From positions 1 through 64,000 of the forward strand of contig JALELZ010000005.1 of the NCBI GenBank assembly GCA_022768465.1: 64,000 nucleotides of DNA. Direction: 5' to 3'. Below, in pieces: positions 18,468-28,113 of this stretch. The DNA comes from Lachnospiraceae bacterium. Lineage in GTDB: Bacteria > Bacillota > Clostridia > Lachnospirales > Lachnospiraceae. Position 1 is the stretch's first letter, and each line of letters starts with the position of its first letter. Under the pieces are notes generated by a model. That model saw nothing but the letters and a program-made list of their open reading frames with translations. It ran no database searches and was not told the origin of the DNA. Both the position numbers and the translations under genes were made by a program.

Positions 18468-19316
18468 TCAGTCAAATACTTCTATATCATCCGAATGTGA
18501 AGGCACACGGCTTTCTATAGGCGGAAGTTGCATATAATCTCCGTATATTTCCTTAAGCACCTCATCATAGCCCGCAGGTGCCATGAGCATATGCCCCTCA
18601 AAGGAAAGCTCCGTGATTTCCTCACTCCACTCTCTCTTAACGGTATCATGCAGATAATCCGGCTGATAATTGGAATAGTACATATTTTTCGTTTTTGCTG
18701 AATTGTACTTTACCGATAAAGCCTCCTGCATTCTAAAGATGCTGCGTATATTGACGAATTTACCAATTGATGCAAGTACACTCACTTTGAGTCTGTCTAT
18801 GCCATTATATTTTGACATATCAAGCTTGCAGCGCTTTGACATTGCAAATCCGTATATGACCTTCTGCTTAAATCTGGTCAGTTTATCTAAAATGGCGCTG
18901 TCGGAAATATTATCCAGTATAAAAATGTCTACCCACAAATGGTTGAGCTTTCCGTCATAAAATCTCATTTCATCCGAATTAGAGTGTCTTCGTGACTTTA
19001 AATATATAATACGCGGTGTAAAGTCATAGAAAGCCTTGCCGTTTCTGTATTCATCAGGGAGGACCAGCTCCATTTCGGGAAGAAGTGCCGACGGAGCAGT
19101 CTTTTTAAAACGCTCAAAATTCTCCCTGGTCATGGCAATGTCTATGTCGTCATCCCACGGAATGAAGCCCTTATGTCTTACGGCGCCAAGCAGTGTTCCT
19201 GAGTCCATAATATATTTTATGCCGTTTTCACGGCATATCCTATCGACTTCAAGAAGGATCTTAAGACTTATATCCTGTGCCTTTTTTAAATTCTCTTTAT
19301 CATAATCAGGTATCAT
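18468..19316 (-). CDS. LicD-family phosphotransferase
   Basis: The protein has 282 residues. The LicD nucleotidyltransferase-fold core is clear: GIKYIMDSGTLLGAVRHKG followed by the metal-binding IPWDDDIDIAM. LicD proteins attach phosphocholine or related phospho-groups to surface glycans. No choline uptake or CTP:phosphocholine gene is in view, so the donor is open. ATG 19316 is preceded by AGGA at good spacing. An in-frame ATG at 19349, 1 nt after rfbH, lacks such a site but cannot be excluded. The place next to the CDP-sugar genes suggests it decorates the same polysaccharide. Confidence 0.85.
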   Translation of the reverse strand: MIPDYDKENLKKAQDISLKILLEVDRICRENGIKYIMDSGTLLGAVRHKGFIPWDDDIDIAMTRENFERFKKTAPSALLPEMELVLPDEYRNGKAFYDFTPRIIYLKSRRHSNSDEMRFYDGKLNHLWVDIFILDNISDSAILDKLTRFKQKVIYGFAMSKRCKLDMSKYNGIDRLKVSVLASIGKFVNIRSIFRMQEALSVKYNSAKTKNMYYSNYQPDYLHDTVKREWSEEITELSFEGHMLMAPAGYDEVLKEIYGDYMQLPPIESRVPSHSDDIEVFD

Positions 19317-19350
19317 TATTTCTTCCTGATCTTCCTTCTGTTCTATCATA

Positions 19351-20718
19351 TCAATGCTGTCTGAGTGCTTCCTTTATGGTCTTTGCCATATAGGAAAGCT
19401 TATCATCTGTCATGCCCGGATATACACCTACCCAGAAGGTACGCTCCGTGATGATATCTGTATTTTTAAGCTCTCCGACCACTCTGTACGCGTTAGGATC
19501 ATTTCTTATAGCATCAAAACATGGATGCTTAATAATATTCCCTGCAAACAGAAGTCTTGTCTGAACACCGTGATCCTCAATATATCTGATGACTTTGTTT
19601 CTGTCTATACCCTCTCGAACTGTCATGCAGAAGCCGAACCAGCTCGGATCCGAATCCTTTTCAGCCTCAGGAAGTATGAGTCTGTCAGAAGCATCCGCAA
19701 GCTCATTTTTAAGGAATTCCCAGTTATGCTTTCTTCTTTCAACAAAGGACGGGAATTTTTCAAGCTGTGCACAGCCGACTGCCGACTGCATATCGGTTAT
19801 GCCAAGATTGTATCCGAAGGTGCTGTAGACATATTTATGATCATAGCCCTTAGGGAGCTCTCCGAACTGTCCGTCAAATCTGTGACCGCAGCGGTTGTCC
19901 TGTCCTGATTTACACATGCAGTCACGACCCCAGTCTCTCATACTGAGTAAAAGCTTCTGAAGCTCAGGATGCTTGGTATATACAGCGCCTCCCTGTCCCA
20001 TTGTCATATGGTGAGGAGGATAGAAGGATGAGGTTCCTATACTGCCTACGGAACCTGTCATATGCCATTTTCCGTTCAGGAAATATCTGCTTCCCAGTGC
20101 ATCGCAGTTATCCTCAATCAGCCAGAGCCCGTGTTTCTCACAGAACTCATATACTGTCTTAAGATCGAAAGGATTTCCGAGAGTATGTGCAAGCATGACT
20201 GCCTTGGTCTTTTCTGAAAGTGCATTCTCCAGCATTGATGCATCAATATTGTATTCAGGTATCTTGACATCCACGAATACAGGCACTGCACCATAATTAA
20301 GAGCCGGAGTTACAGTTGTAGGAAAGCCTGCTGCTACTGTAATTATCTCATCGCCGCGCTTTATGGCTCTGTCTTCTAATTGATGACAGGTGAGTGACAT
20401 AAATGCAAGCAAATTGGCAGATGAACCCGAATTTACAACATTTGCAAAAGGAACACCTATATATTCTGCAAGGCCTTTTTCGAATTTATCTGTATATCTT
20501 CCCATAGTCAGCCAGAATTCAAGTGCACTGTCTACAAGATTTGTCATTTCTGCACGATCATAAACTCTCTTGGCATAAGGTATCCTGTCGCCTTCCTTGT
20601 AAGGCTTATCCTTATCAAGATTATGATATCTGTCACAGTATTCTCCTACGAGCTCAAGTATTTCATTATGAGCGGTCTGTTCATCAAGACCGTCAAAAAA
20701 GCTGCTGTATTTCGACAT
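19351..20718 (-). CDS. rfbH: CDP-4-keto-6-deoxyglucose 3-dehydratase (E1)
   Basis: The protein has 455 residues. It has the aminotransferase fold, but the PLP-lysine is replaced by histidine in SFYPPHHMTMGQGG (H237), the mark of the PMP-dependent 3-dehydratase that starts 3,6-dideoxyhexose synthesis. A cysteine-rich segment after RDWGRD (C267, C269, C277) is the likely [2Fe-2S] ligand region. The reaction also needs a reductase (E3) that is not in this window. ATG overlaps the stop of rfbG (TAATG), so the two are coupled. Confidence 0.93.
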   Translation of the reverse strand: MSKYSSFFDGLDEQTAHNEILELVGEYCDRYHNLDKDKPYKEGDRIPYAKRVYDRAEMTNLVDSALEFWLTMGRYTDKFEKGLAEYIGVPFANVVNSGSSANLLAFMSLTCHQLEDRAIKRGDEIITVAAGFPTTVTPALNYGAVPVFVDVKIPEYNIDASMLENALSEKTKAVMLAHTLGNPFDLKTVYEFCEKHGLWLIEDNCDALGSRYFLNGKWHMTGSVGSIGTSSFYPPHHMTMGQGGAVYTKHPELQKLLLSMRDWGRDCMCKSGQDNRCGHRFDGQFGELPKGYDHKYVYSTFGYNLGITDMQSAVGCAQLEKFPSFVERRKHNWEFLKNELADASDRLILPEAEKDSDPSWFGFCMTVREGIDRNKVIRYIEDHGVQTRLLFAGNIIKHPCFDAIRNDPNAYRVVGELKNTDIITERTFWVGVYPGMTDDKLSYMAKTIKEALRQH

Positions 20719-21872
20719 TATTGTTCCCTTTTCATTTCCTTTGCATAGCTTATTATCTGCCTTATGAGTTCCTCATTGGCAGCTTCATTGCTGGAAAGCC
20801 ATGCCTTTGTCCAATCAGTTATGGCCTGAACTGTTCTTTCCATATGCCATACAGGCTCCCAACCTAAAACTCTTTTTATCTTGGAATTATCAAGCTTTAA
20901 AAGACCTGCTTCATGAGGTCCCTTTGCACCCTCCGGAGCCTGCCATGAGGCATTTCCGCCGTATGCATTTACAAACATCTCCGCAAGCTCTCCTGTAGTG
21001 ACACAGTCTTCTGCATCCGGTCCGACATTGTACCATCCTGCATATGCAGGATCCAATGCTTGTCTCATAGCTATTGTAAGATATACGAACAGCGGCTCAA
21101 ATACATGCTGATAAGGTCTGATGCTGCCCGGATTTCTGACTGCTATAGGCTGTCCGTGTATAACGGCCTTTACACAGTCCGGTATAATGCGGTCAAGTGA
21201 AAAATCACCTCCGGCTATAACATTGCCGGCACGTGCAGTCGATACAGCTACTCCTGCCTCATTTAAAAATGAGCTTGCATAGCTGTGAGTAACGATCTCT
21301 GAGCATGACTTTGAATTGGCATAAGGATCATATCCGTCAAGCTTATCGTCTTCCTTATAGGCATAGTCCGGCTTTTCTTCATTAAGATATACCTTATCGG
21401 TAGTAACATTAAGGAATGAACTGCAGCATGGGTTCTGTCTGATGCATTCAAGAATATTTACTGTACCCATGACATTTATCTCATAGGTCTCTCTCGGTAT
21501 GCGGTAGCCTTCTCTCACTAAAGGCTGTGCTGCAAGATGCAGGACTATATCAGGCTCAACTCTGCTGTAAAAATTCCAAAGCTCGTCAAAATCACGTATA
21601 TCAGCAATATGGCTTTCAACAATATCTCCGACTACGTTTTTTACGCTATCTAACTTAATGCCAAGCTCGGTTTCATTTCTTGATGACATGCCGGTTCCGT
21701 ACAGTATGTCAAAAAGACACGGCTCTGTATTCGGTTTCAGTGAATATCCGTAGACCTTTGCGCCCATCATGCCGAGAATAACAGTAAGGTAGCTTCCCTT
21801 AAATCCTGTATGTCCGGTTATAAGAACCTTTTTGCCCTTATAAAAGCTGCTAAGCTCATCAAAATCTATCAA
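20718..21872 (-). CDS. rfbG: CDP-glucose 4,6-dehydratase
   Basis: The protein has 384 residues, a short-chain dehydrogenase/reductase of the extended type. It has an NAD-binding VLITGHTGFKGSYL near residue 17, NVTTDKVY with the catalytic Thr/Asp region, and YANSK as the active-site Tyr-Lys pair. It makes CDP-4-keto-6-deoxyglucose for RfbH. The start is TTG at 21872, with GAGGTG five bases before it. The 158-nt gap to rfbF upstream contains a small GC-rich hairpin near 21917-21936 but no terminator-like T run. Confidence 0.94.
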   Translation of the reverse strand: MIDFDELSSFYKGKKVLITGHTGFKGSYLTVILGMMGAKVYGYSLKPNTEPCLFDILYGTGMSSRNETELGIKLDSVKNVVGDIVESHIADIRDFDELWNFYSRVEPDIVLHLAAQPLVREGYRIPRETYEINVMGTVNILECIRQNPCCSSFLNVTTDKVYLNEEKPDYAYKEDDKLDGYDPYANSKSCSEIVTHSYASSFLNEAGVAVSTARAGNVIAGGDFSLDRIIPDCVKAVIHGQPIAVRNPGSIRPYQHVFEPLFVYLTIAMRQALDPAYAGWYNVGPDAEDCVTTGELAEMFVNAYGGNASWQAPEGAKGPHEAGLLKLDNSKIKRVLGWEPVWHMERTVQAITDWTKAWLSSNEAANEELIRQIISYAKEMKREQ

Positions 21873-22030
21873 CTCTGCACCTCATTTTCTTTCATATAAA
21901 TGCCTGCATATTTAGCCGCCGCGGCATCTGCGGCGTATTGTGTATAAGCTGCTGTTATAAAACTGTTATCTTAAAGCTTAGATCCTTATGCCCTAAACGA
22001 CATATAGAATATTTACACTATAGAGATTCT

Positions 22031-22804
22031 TTACTCCCAGATCTTCCAAGGAGCCTTTCCTGAAGCCCAAAGCTCTTCAAGCTTCTGCTTTTCTCTCTGT
22101 GTGTCCATGCACTGCCAGAAGCCGTCATGATAGAAACCGCCCAGCTGTCCTTCTTCTGCAAGATGGCTTAACGGTGTTTTTTCAAGCACCGTTGCATCAG
22201 ATTCGAGATAATTGAAGATCTCCTTATTGAGCACCATGAAACCGCCGTTAATAAGTGACGAATCGCAGTCCTCTTTTTCTCTGAAGGAGGTTATAGTTCC
22301 GTTTCCACCTACCTCAAGCACGCCCTTAAGCTCTGCTATATTGACCATGGTAAGCGTAGCTGTCCTTCCTCCCTCACGATGGAATTTGAGCAATGCGTCG
22401 AGATCAACATTGCACAGGCCGTCTCCATAGGTCAGCATAAAGGTCTCGTCTCCCACATACGGTCTTATGCGGCGGACTCTTCCTCCTGTCATAGTGTTAA
22501 GTCCTGTGTCTATAACGCTGACCTTCCAGTTCTCGGAATTATTGTTGTGAATAGTCATTGTATTATTTGCAAGATCAAAGGTCACATCTGAATTGTGGAG
22601 AAAATAATCCGCAAAATATTCCTTTATCATATACTGCTTGTATCCGGCACATATAATGAATTCATTGAAGCCGAATGTTGAATAGTATTTCATTATATGC
22701 CACAGTATAGGCTTTTCTCCTATCTCTATCATCGGCTTCGGTCTTAAGTGACTCTCCTCACTTATACGCGTTCCGAGTCCACCCGCAAGAATAACTACCT
22801 TCAT
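22031..22804 (-). CDS. rfbF: glucose-1-phosphate cytidylyltransferase
   Basis: The enzyme has 257 residues and makes CDP-glucose from CTP and glucose-1-phosphate. The nucleotidyltransferase signature GGLGTRISEESHLRPKPMIE is at the N-terminus, followed by GEKPILWHIMK and the LTYGDGLCNVD metal site. With rfbG and rfbH it provides the first three steps towards a CDP-linked 3,6-dideoxy (or ascarylose-type) sugar. A final reductase or epimerase (RfbJ, RfbS/E, AscF type) is not seen in the window. Confidence 0.95.
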   Translation of the reverse strand: MKVVILAGGLGTRISEESHLRPKPMIEIGEKPILWHIMKYYSTFGFNEFIICAGYKQYMIKEYFADYFLHNSDVTFDLANNTMTIHNNNSENWKVSVIDTGLNTMTGGRVRRIRPYVGDETFMLTYGDGLCNVDLDALLKFHREGGRTATLTMVNIAELKGVLEVGGNGTITSFREKEDCDSSLINGGFMVLNKEIFNYLESDATVLEKTPLSHLAEEGQLGGFYHDGFWQCMDTQREKQKLEELWASGKAPWKIWE

Positions 22805-22819
22805 TTTTCCTCCGTATCA

Positions 22820-24241
22820 TCAATTATGGCTGAATACATTGAGCCTGTTATTTTTTAGTATCGAAAGCGCCTTGTACATGGTCTCATCATCCTTCGTCCA
22901 TTCCAAAATGCGCTTAAGTTCATCTGTATCATAGTCTTCATAATGAAGCATTGCCTCACCCATGCGGACATAATTTTCTTCTCTGTACGGTGCCTTTATA
23001 AGCTCCTGGTATGTAGTATAACAGTTTCCTGAAATAATTAAAACTGTTCCGGCTATAGCTGCCGCTCTCATAAAGCTCTGCGTACTTTGGTCAAAGCGTT
23101 TCAATGCCCGCTTTCTGCGGCCGTACATGGCAAATATCAGCAGCATGCCGATAAGACCTATCATAAACTGTCCCGCATATCTGGAGCTCAGTGCATAATT
23201 TTCCTTTAAGAAGATCCAGCGTCCCAGCGCAACAAGCAGGTGATTTCCGAAGCCAGATATCAGCAGTACAAGCGGAAATACCGTTTCTTCAAAAAGCTCG
23301 CTTTCTATATAAATGAAGAATGCAAAGACATATGCTGCAAGTATCACTATTCCAATAAAAATGACAACAGCATCGTTAAGTGAAGCTCCGGGACCGAAAA
23401 AGTTCGTTATGGTTTCCTGTCCTATGACTGCACCCGCAAAGCTCTTTAGTAAAAATCTTACTATGAAGAACGGTTCCTTTTGGATCACCTCAAGGAGTCC
23501 TGCTTCTGTAGCACCTGAATGCTCCCATACTGCAAAATGTCTGCTCAGGACATAAATGCACAGTGAAACAACTGTCGTGATCAGTATAGCTCTGAACATC
23601 CTGCGGCCTCTCTTTACCGCCCAGCTGTTCACGCCTCCCATAAGTATACCAAATATGCTGACCAATATCATGGTCACGCAATATGAGACAATATATTCTC
23701 CGGCTATAAGCAAAAGCATTACCGGCATCACGCACAGTAAAAGTTCCTCCCTTGCAAGAGTCTCGCCTCTCCACATGCGATCTGCTATATAATAATTAAC
23801 AAAGAACAATCCAAAGCTCATTATATGAGCCCATGCTGTTCCGTTCAATATTATTTCCCATTTTGTAAGTGAAAACAACACTAAAAATACAGCAGCCTGC
23901 CACTTGAAGCTGATTTCATACTTCATGAAATAAACAGCCAGCACTACCGCCATCATGGCAATGCCTATAACACCGAGTACTCTGTCGAAGGTTACTGAAT
24001 AGCTGAATGCCCTGACATTTATATATCTTTCGAGAAATGTCGCCGGTATCCTCGTCAGCACATCCGGCACAAGAAGCTTTCTTATATCCCCGACATCCGG
24101 CAGATATTGTGCGATTATTCTTATATAATCCGAATAGACTGCATCTGCCCCCGCTGCCTTAACATACCATAAAAGAAAGACCGTACCTATAAGCGGCATT
24201 ATAAAATATGAAAGTCTTTTAATTATCTCACTGTTTTTCAT
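22820..24241 (-). CDS. polytopic membrane protein of the polysaccharide locus
   Basis: The protein has 473 residues and about 10-12 hydrophobic segments, with short loops and a soluble tail of about 60 residues (LIKAPYREENYVRMGEAMLHYED). I do not recognise a family. Its size, topology and placement directly upstream of rfbF and directly after another membrane protein fit a GT-C type glycosyltransferase, a polymerase or a flippase-like protein of the glycan pathway. The start codon abuts the stop of the preceding gene with no gap, so the genes are coupled. Confidence 0.7.
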   Translation of the reverse strand: MKNSEIIKRLSYFIMPLIGTVFLLWYVKAAGADAVYSDYIRIIAQYLPDVGDIRKLLVPDVLTRIPATFLERYINVRAFSYSVTFDRVLGVIGIAMMAVVLAVYFMKYEISFKWQAAVFLVLFSLTKWEIILNGTAWAHIMSFGLFFVNYYIADRMWRGETLAREELLLCVMPVMLLLIAGEYIVSYCVTMILVSIFGILMGGVNSWAVKRGRRMFRAILITTVVSLCIYVLSRHFAVWEHSGATEAGLLEVIQKEPFFIVRFLLKSFAGAVIGQETITNFFGPGASLNDAVVIFIGIVILAAYVFAFFIYIESELFEETVFPLVLLISGFGNHLLVALGRWIFLKENYALSSRYAGQFMIGLIGMLLIFAMYGRRKRALKRFDQSTQSFMRAAAIAGTVLIISGNCYTTYQELIKAPYREENYVRMGEAMLHYEDYDTDELKRILEWTKDDETMYKALSILKNNRLNVFSHN

Positions 24242-25888
24242 TTATCTGATATCTTCCGTTATATCCTTATAAGCATTTTCAGCAGGAACCTCTTCAAGTA
24301 CAAGCGCATTTCCTTCCCTGACCTCATCGGCAGGAACATCGGTAATACTGTCAATAAATATTACTTTCGTGCCTTCTGCCGTCTTATCCTTATCAAAGGT
24401 CTTAAAAAACGTCCTTGCGTAGAAATCACTCATTTGGTAGCTGTTTTCTAATATATAGATATTTTTACCGAAGACTCCGTCTGTGCCGTATTTTTCCACG
24501 GTCTCCTCAGCCAGTGAATTCATCCTCTCCTGATCTGCCCAGAAATATATCCTGTCAAAATATCCTCTGTAGAAAATATTTGCTGTTACAGCTGTAAATG
24601 CATAAGCCGTAAATAAAACTGCAGCGGCATAAAGCACTATTTTATGCCATGAGCTTCCAACGCTGTCCTTTATTCGCCCGATCATATATGAAGCAAAAAG
24701 CAATGCTGCCGCATAGGAAACATATATCCACCTCATCTCAAGTCTTATTGTCACGGATGAACAGCCTATGCAAAGAGCGATAAAGGCACAGAACATAATG
24801 CTTACCGTGATATTATCATATAATAAGCCGGCAGGCTTCCTGTCTTTATACTTAATGCTCTTAATGATTTCATAAATAATGAGTCCTGCAAAAATAATGC
24901 AGAGAAGCCCTATAAAGAGAATTCCGAACTTTGTCATTCTCTTTATCTGCCACGGTGTTTCCTTCCATGGCAGACCGCAAAGATATTCAGGACCGGCATT
25001 GACGCCCAGTATATAAAGAACCTGATCAAAGCAAAATCTTATTGTCTGCGCTATACTGAAGGTGTCCGTTACCTCTGTTCCCCCGGTACCTGCAGGAAGT
25101 GCCTTTCCTATTGCATAGGTCCTTATGGCTATGATCAAAAAAAGCACTGCAAGCGGTGATATCCATTCTGCTGCAGTCTTTACCGCAGTACGGCTCGGCT
25201 TTTCTTTATTTATCCCGTTCCTTATTATAATGCCAAACAGCACAAGATAAAAAAGCGGAAGAAGACTTATATATCTTTCATGTACGAATACTAACAAAAA
25301 GTAAATGCCAAGTGCCGCATAATAGCCGCTGCCGCATGCATTATCCCTTAAGGCCTTTATAAGCAGAAACATTACAGCTATTGACATTGCAAGCGCCATA
25401 GTCTCCATTAATCCAAGCGCCTGACCTATCTGATAATAAGCAAATCTGCTTGAAAGATAGCAAATGGCTGTTATCATTCCGGAAAGTCTGCAGCCTGATG
25501 CAAGATACCTTGCCATATAAAAAAGCTCGACTGCAACAAATATATTTGCAACGATATTAAAGGCAACAAATTTATCTATATGATTGCCTATTATTACCAT
25601 CTGCAGATAAGTGGCAAGCCAGTATACAGGTCTGAATCTTGTAGAGGTTCCTATCGGAAATGCAAACTCCCAGAGATTTTGTTCCCCGTAGCAGGACCAC
25701 ATATAAAGGTCATCCATATACAGGCCCTTTATAACTATGTCACGATTTACATAAAATGCAAACCAGACTATAGCTGCAGGCATTATAAGCTCTAACAGCT
25801 TGAGCGGCAGACTCATAGAACGATAGCTCTGCCATATCCTCTTTATAATATTTTCTTTTTTACTGTTATTTATATCCATATTATTCAT
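24242..25888 (-). CDS. polytopic membrane protein, probable GT-C glycosyltransferase
   Basis: The protein has 548 residues. The first membrane helix is followed by an acidic loop, GLYMDDLYMWSCYGE, and by RFRPVYWLATYLQ. An early acidic motif after TM1 is typical of GT-C fold enzymes that use polyprenyl-phosphate sugars. About 11 membrane segments end near residue 430; a soluble C-terminal domain of about 115 residues follows. It overlaps the preceding gene by 8 nt. The function is inferred from topology and place; no family name is certain. Confidence 0.7.
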   Translation of the reverse strand: MNNMDINNSKKENIIKRIWQSYRSMSLPLKLLELIMPAAIVWFAFYVNRDIVIKGLYMDDLYMWSCYGEQNLWEFAFPIGTSTRFRPVYWLATYLQMVIIGNHIDKFVAFNIVANIFVAVELFYMARYLASGCRLSGMITAICYLSSRFAYYQIGQALGLMETMALAMSIAVMFLLIKALRDNACGSGYYAALGIYFLLVFVHERYISLLPLFYLVLFGIIIRNGINKEKPSRTAVKTAAEWISPLAVLFLIIAIRTYAIGKALPAGTGGTEVTDTFSIAQTIRFCFDQVLYILGVNAGPEYLCGLPWKETPWQIKRMTKFGILFIGLLCIIFAGLIIYEIIKSIKYKDRKPAGLLYDNITVSIMFCAFIALCIGCSSVTIRLEMRWIYVSYAAALLFASYMIGRIKDSVGSSWHKIVLYAAAVLFTAYAFTAVTANIFYRGYFDRIYFWADQERMNSLAEETVEKYGTDGVFGKNIYILENSYQMSDFYARTFFKTFDKDKTAEGTKVIFIDSITDVPADEVREGNALVLEEVPAENAYKDITEDIR

Positions 25889-28004
25889 TCAGCTGTCTGT
25901 AAAACATTTCCTGCTTTTTGGTTCTTTCCTTTAGAGCTTCAGGCATAGGCGTTTCCCAGCTTACTGCAACTCGTTCTTTATCTATCCTGCAATATAAAAG
26001 CGTTGACGAATTCTCTTCAAGTACTATTTCCTCAAAGTCACCGTCGTAAATAAGATCCCGAAAAAGCTCTGCTGCCCTAATGACTGCACTATCCTCGGTA
26101 TTAGCAAGATAATCTAAATCGGCGTATATATAATCAATATCCGCAAAGCTTAAATATTCCTTGAACATGTTAAGGTTCTTTACAAGATAAATGTTTCCGC
26201 AGGAGCCTGTTATGTCAACATAGCTCTCCACTCTGCCCTTAAGCCTATAGCAATCCGGCTCTTTCGCAAAGGCTGCCACTCTTACATGCTTGTCCCAGCC
26301 GAGCGGATTCTTGATGCCTGTCTCAATTTCATGATTATAGTATCCTCTGTTGACAAGCTTCGCAGGAGTAAATCCCACTGCACCGTTCCAGCCGGTTAAT
26401 GCAGTTAAATACACCGACACAGCTGTCACTGCTATAAGTCCGATCCCGCTGCTTCCTCCGAATATTCGCTTTTCCTTTATCCCAAGCTCCAATCCTTCAA
26501 CGGAAAGCTGTACTGATATCGCAGTTCCTCCGGCAATGACAGAAATCAGATATAAAAGCTCAAAATAATTTCCGTCAACCTGGTACAGCATCCAAAGACT
26601 TATAAGAGATACCGCTATAACCGCATAGAGGCACATCATTATAAAGCTGTAGGCATCAACACAGCCTTCTTCTAAAGTACAGCTTACTTCAGATGTTTTT
26701 AATTCATTAAGCAGCCTCAGTGCTTTGATATTTTTCAGAGTCCTGCTTCTAAGAAGCAGTGCGGCAATAAGCATTATTATGAAAATGATTCCGCCCCATG
26801 CCATTATGACATGCTCCATATCAACACCCGTCGGACAGAACATAAAATGCAGTACTCTTGATAAGAAGAATTTTATTCCTTCTGTAAAGGACTCGACCGC
26901 AGCATTTCCCGCAAGGTTTTGCTCCATGAACGGATAGTTCAGCGTCATCCCAAGCTTTGCGAATAGTCCGCTGAACACACTCGTTACCGGCTGTCCGCTT
27001 ATAAGAAATGTTCTGAGCATTATGATAAGGGTGAAAACGCTCATCATCAGCAATGCTCTTACGCCTGCGGCATTAATATATATATGCTTTTTCTTTACAG
27101 CAAAGAATAATATCGCACAAAGTCCTATCAAGGATGAAAATACGACTGCAGTCGGTTTAAACGAAAAGCTTAATATAAGTGCACCGGCACCTATGCCGCT
27201 TAAAGCCCTATGAGCTGTACCTTGTACTGTATCATTTTCCGAGAAATATTTAACAACACAGAGTATAAACACTAACTGACATAAAAGCGTGCTGAGATCA
27301 CTTTTTGCTGTCACTGACATATTGCTGATGCCCGGTACAAGGGCAGTCAGCATTGCTGTAAATGTAAATGCCCGCATACCGGTGTCTGCGCCAAGTACCT
27401 TCGCGGCCTCTCCTGCAAGCATTATCACAGCAATAAATATCCATATATTAAAGCACAGAACATAACCGTAGGTATGTCCGAAATTAAGCGGCAGCGTGAT
27501 AAGCTCAAAGCCCTTAGGATAGGTATAAACTATATTTACAAGCCCCGTATTTTCAAAAAAGCCTCTGATCCCGTTACCGGAAAGCAGCACATCAGAGCGA
27601 AGCCCGTAGCGCAGTGAATCATAGTCTATGCATATATTCATCCTGCAAAGCTGTATAAGCAGTATGAGCACAATAATTGCCGTGCACGGCAAAAGACTCT
27701 TTTGAAGCATACCGTAAAGTCTTTTGCAAAATAGCCTGAATGGTCTGATGATATTCTTTATATCTAAAAAAATTATGCTGTCGAGGATTCCTGCAAGGAG
27801 AAAGAAATAGGCTCCTGAAATCACAAACGGAAGAAGTGCTCTGTGAATATAGATAAAGAACAGAAAAATACCTGCCCATAAAAAAGCAAGCCTCTTTCTG
27901 TTCTCCTCCTTTATCGCTGACAGCATGAGAAGTAGCAGCATTGCTGCTATCTCATACTGCATGCGAACATTTTCTTCATTTAAAAGAAGTTTTATAAACT
28001 CCAA
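25881..28004 (-). CDS. large polytopic membrane protein, probable glycosyltransferase or polymerase
   Basis: The protein has 707 residues, about 14 hydrophobic segments to residue 560 and a soluble C-terminal part of about 140 residues. The first loops (NICIDYDSLRYGLRSD and the aromatic TYPKGFELITLP) resemble dolichyl-phosphate-mannose type GT-C enzymes only in outline. The start is taken as TTG 28004 because AGAGGA lies six bases before it; the next in-frame ATG (27962) has no such site. Three large membrane proteins in a row suggest successive side-branch or polymerisation steps. Confidence 0.68.
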   Translation of the reverse strand: MEFIKLLLNEENVRMQYEIAAMLLLLMLSAIKEENRKRLAFLWAGIFLFFIYIHRALLPFVISGAYFFLLAGILDSIIFLDIKNIIRPFRLFCKRLYGMLQKSLLPCTAIIVLILLIQLCRMNICIDYDSLRYGLRSDVLLSGNGIRGFFENTGLVNIVYTYPKGFELITLPLNFGHTYGYVLCFNIWIFIAVIMLAGEAAKVLGADTGMRAFTFTAMLTALVPGISNMSVTAKSDLSTLLCQLVFILCVVKYFSENDTVQGTAHRALSGIGAGALILSFSFKPTAVVFSSLIGLCAILFFAVKKKHIYINAAGVRALLMMSVFTLIIMLRTFLISGQPVTSVFSGLFAKLGMTLNYPFMEQNLAGNAAVESFTEGIKFFLSRVLHFMFCPTGVDMEHVIMAWGGIIFIIMLIAALLLRSRTLKNIKALRLLNELKTSEVSCTLEEGCVDAYSFIMMCLYAVIAVSLISLWMLYQVDGNYFELLYLISVIAGGTAISVQLSVEGLELGIKEKRIFGGSSGIGLIAVTAVSVYLTALTGWNGAVGFTPAKLVNRGYYNHEIETGIKNPLGWDKHVRVAAFAKEPDCYRLKGRVESYVDITGSCGNIYLVKNLNMFKEYLSFADIDYIYADLDYLANTEDSAVIRAAELFRDLIYDGDFEEIVLEENSSTLLYCRIDKERVAVSWETPMPEALKERTKKQEMFYRQLNE

Positions 28005-28113
28005 GCCTTTCCTCTCTGCACTCTTCTTACGCTATGTCTAATCTTATCCGTATTCTCCTTAAATCCGTTCTTTCAGATATTTATGTATAATATATCAATT
28101 TTTCTGTTATGAC

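Noticed and set aside
19354-19908. 184-residue plus-strand frame opposite rfbH
   Set aside because: It lies wholly antisense to a well-supported enzyme gene and has no recognisable domain or ribosome binding site.
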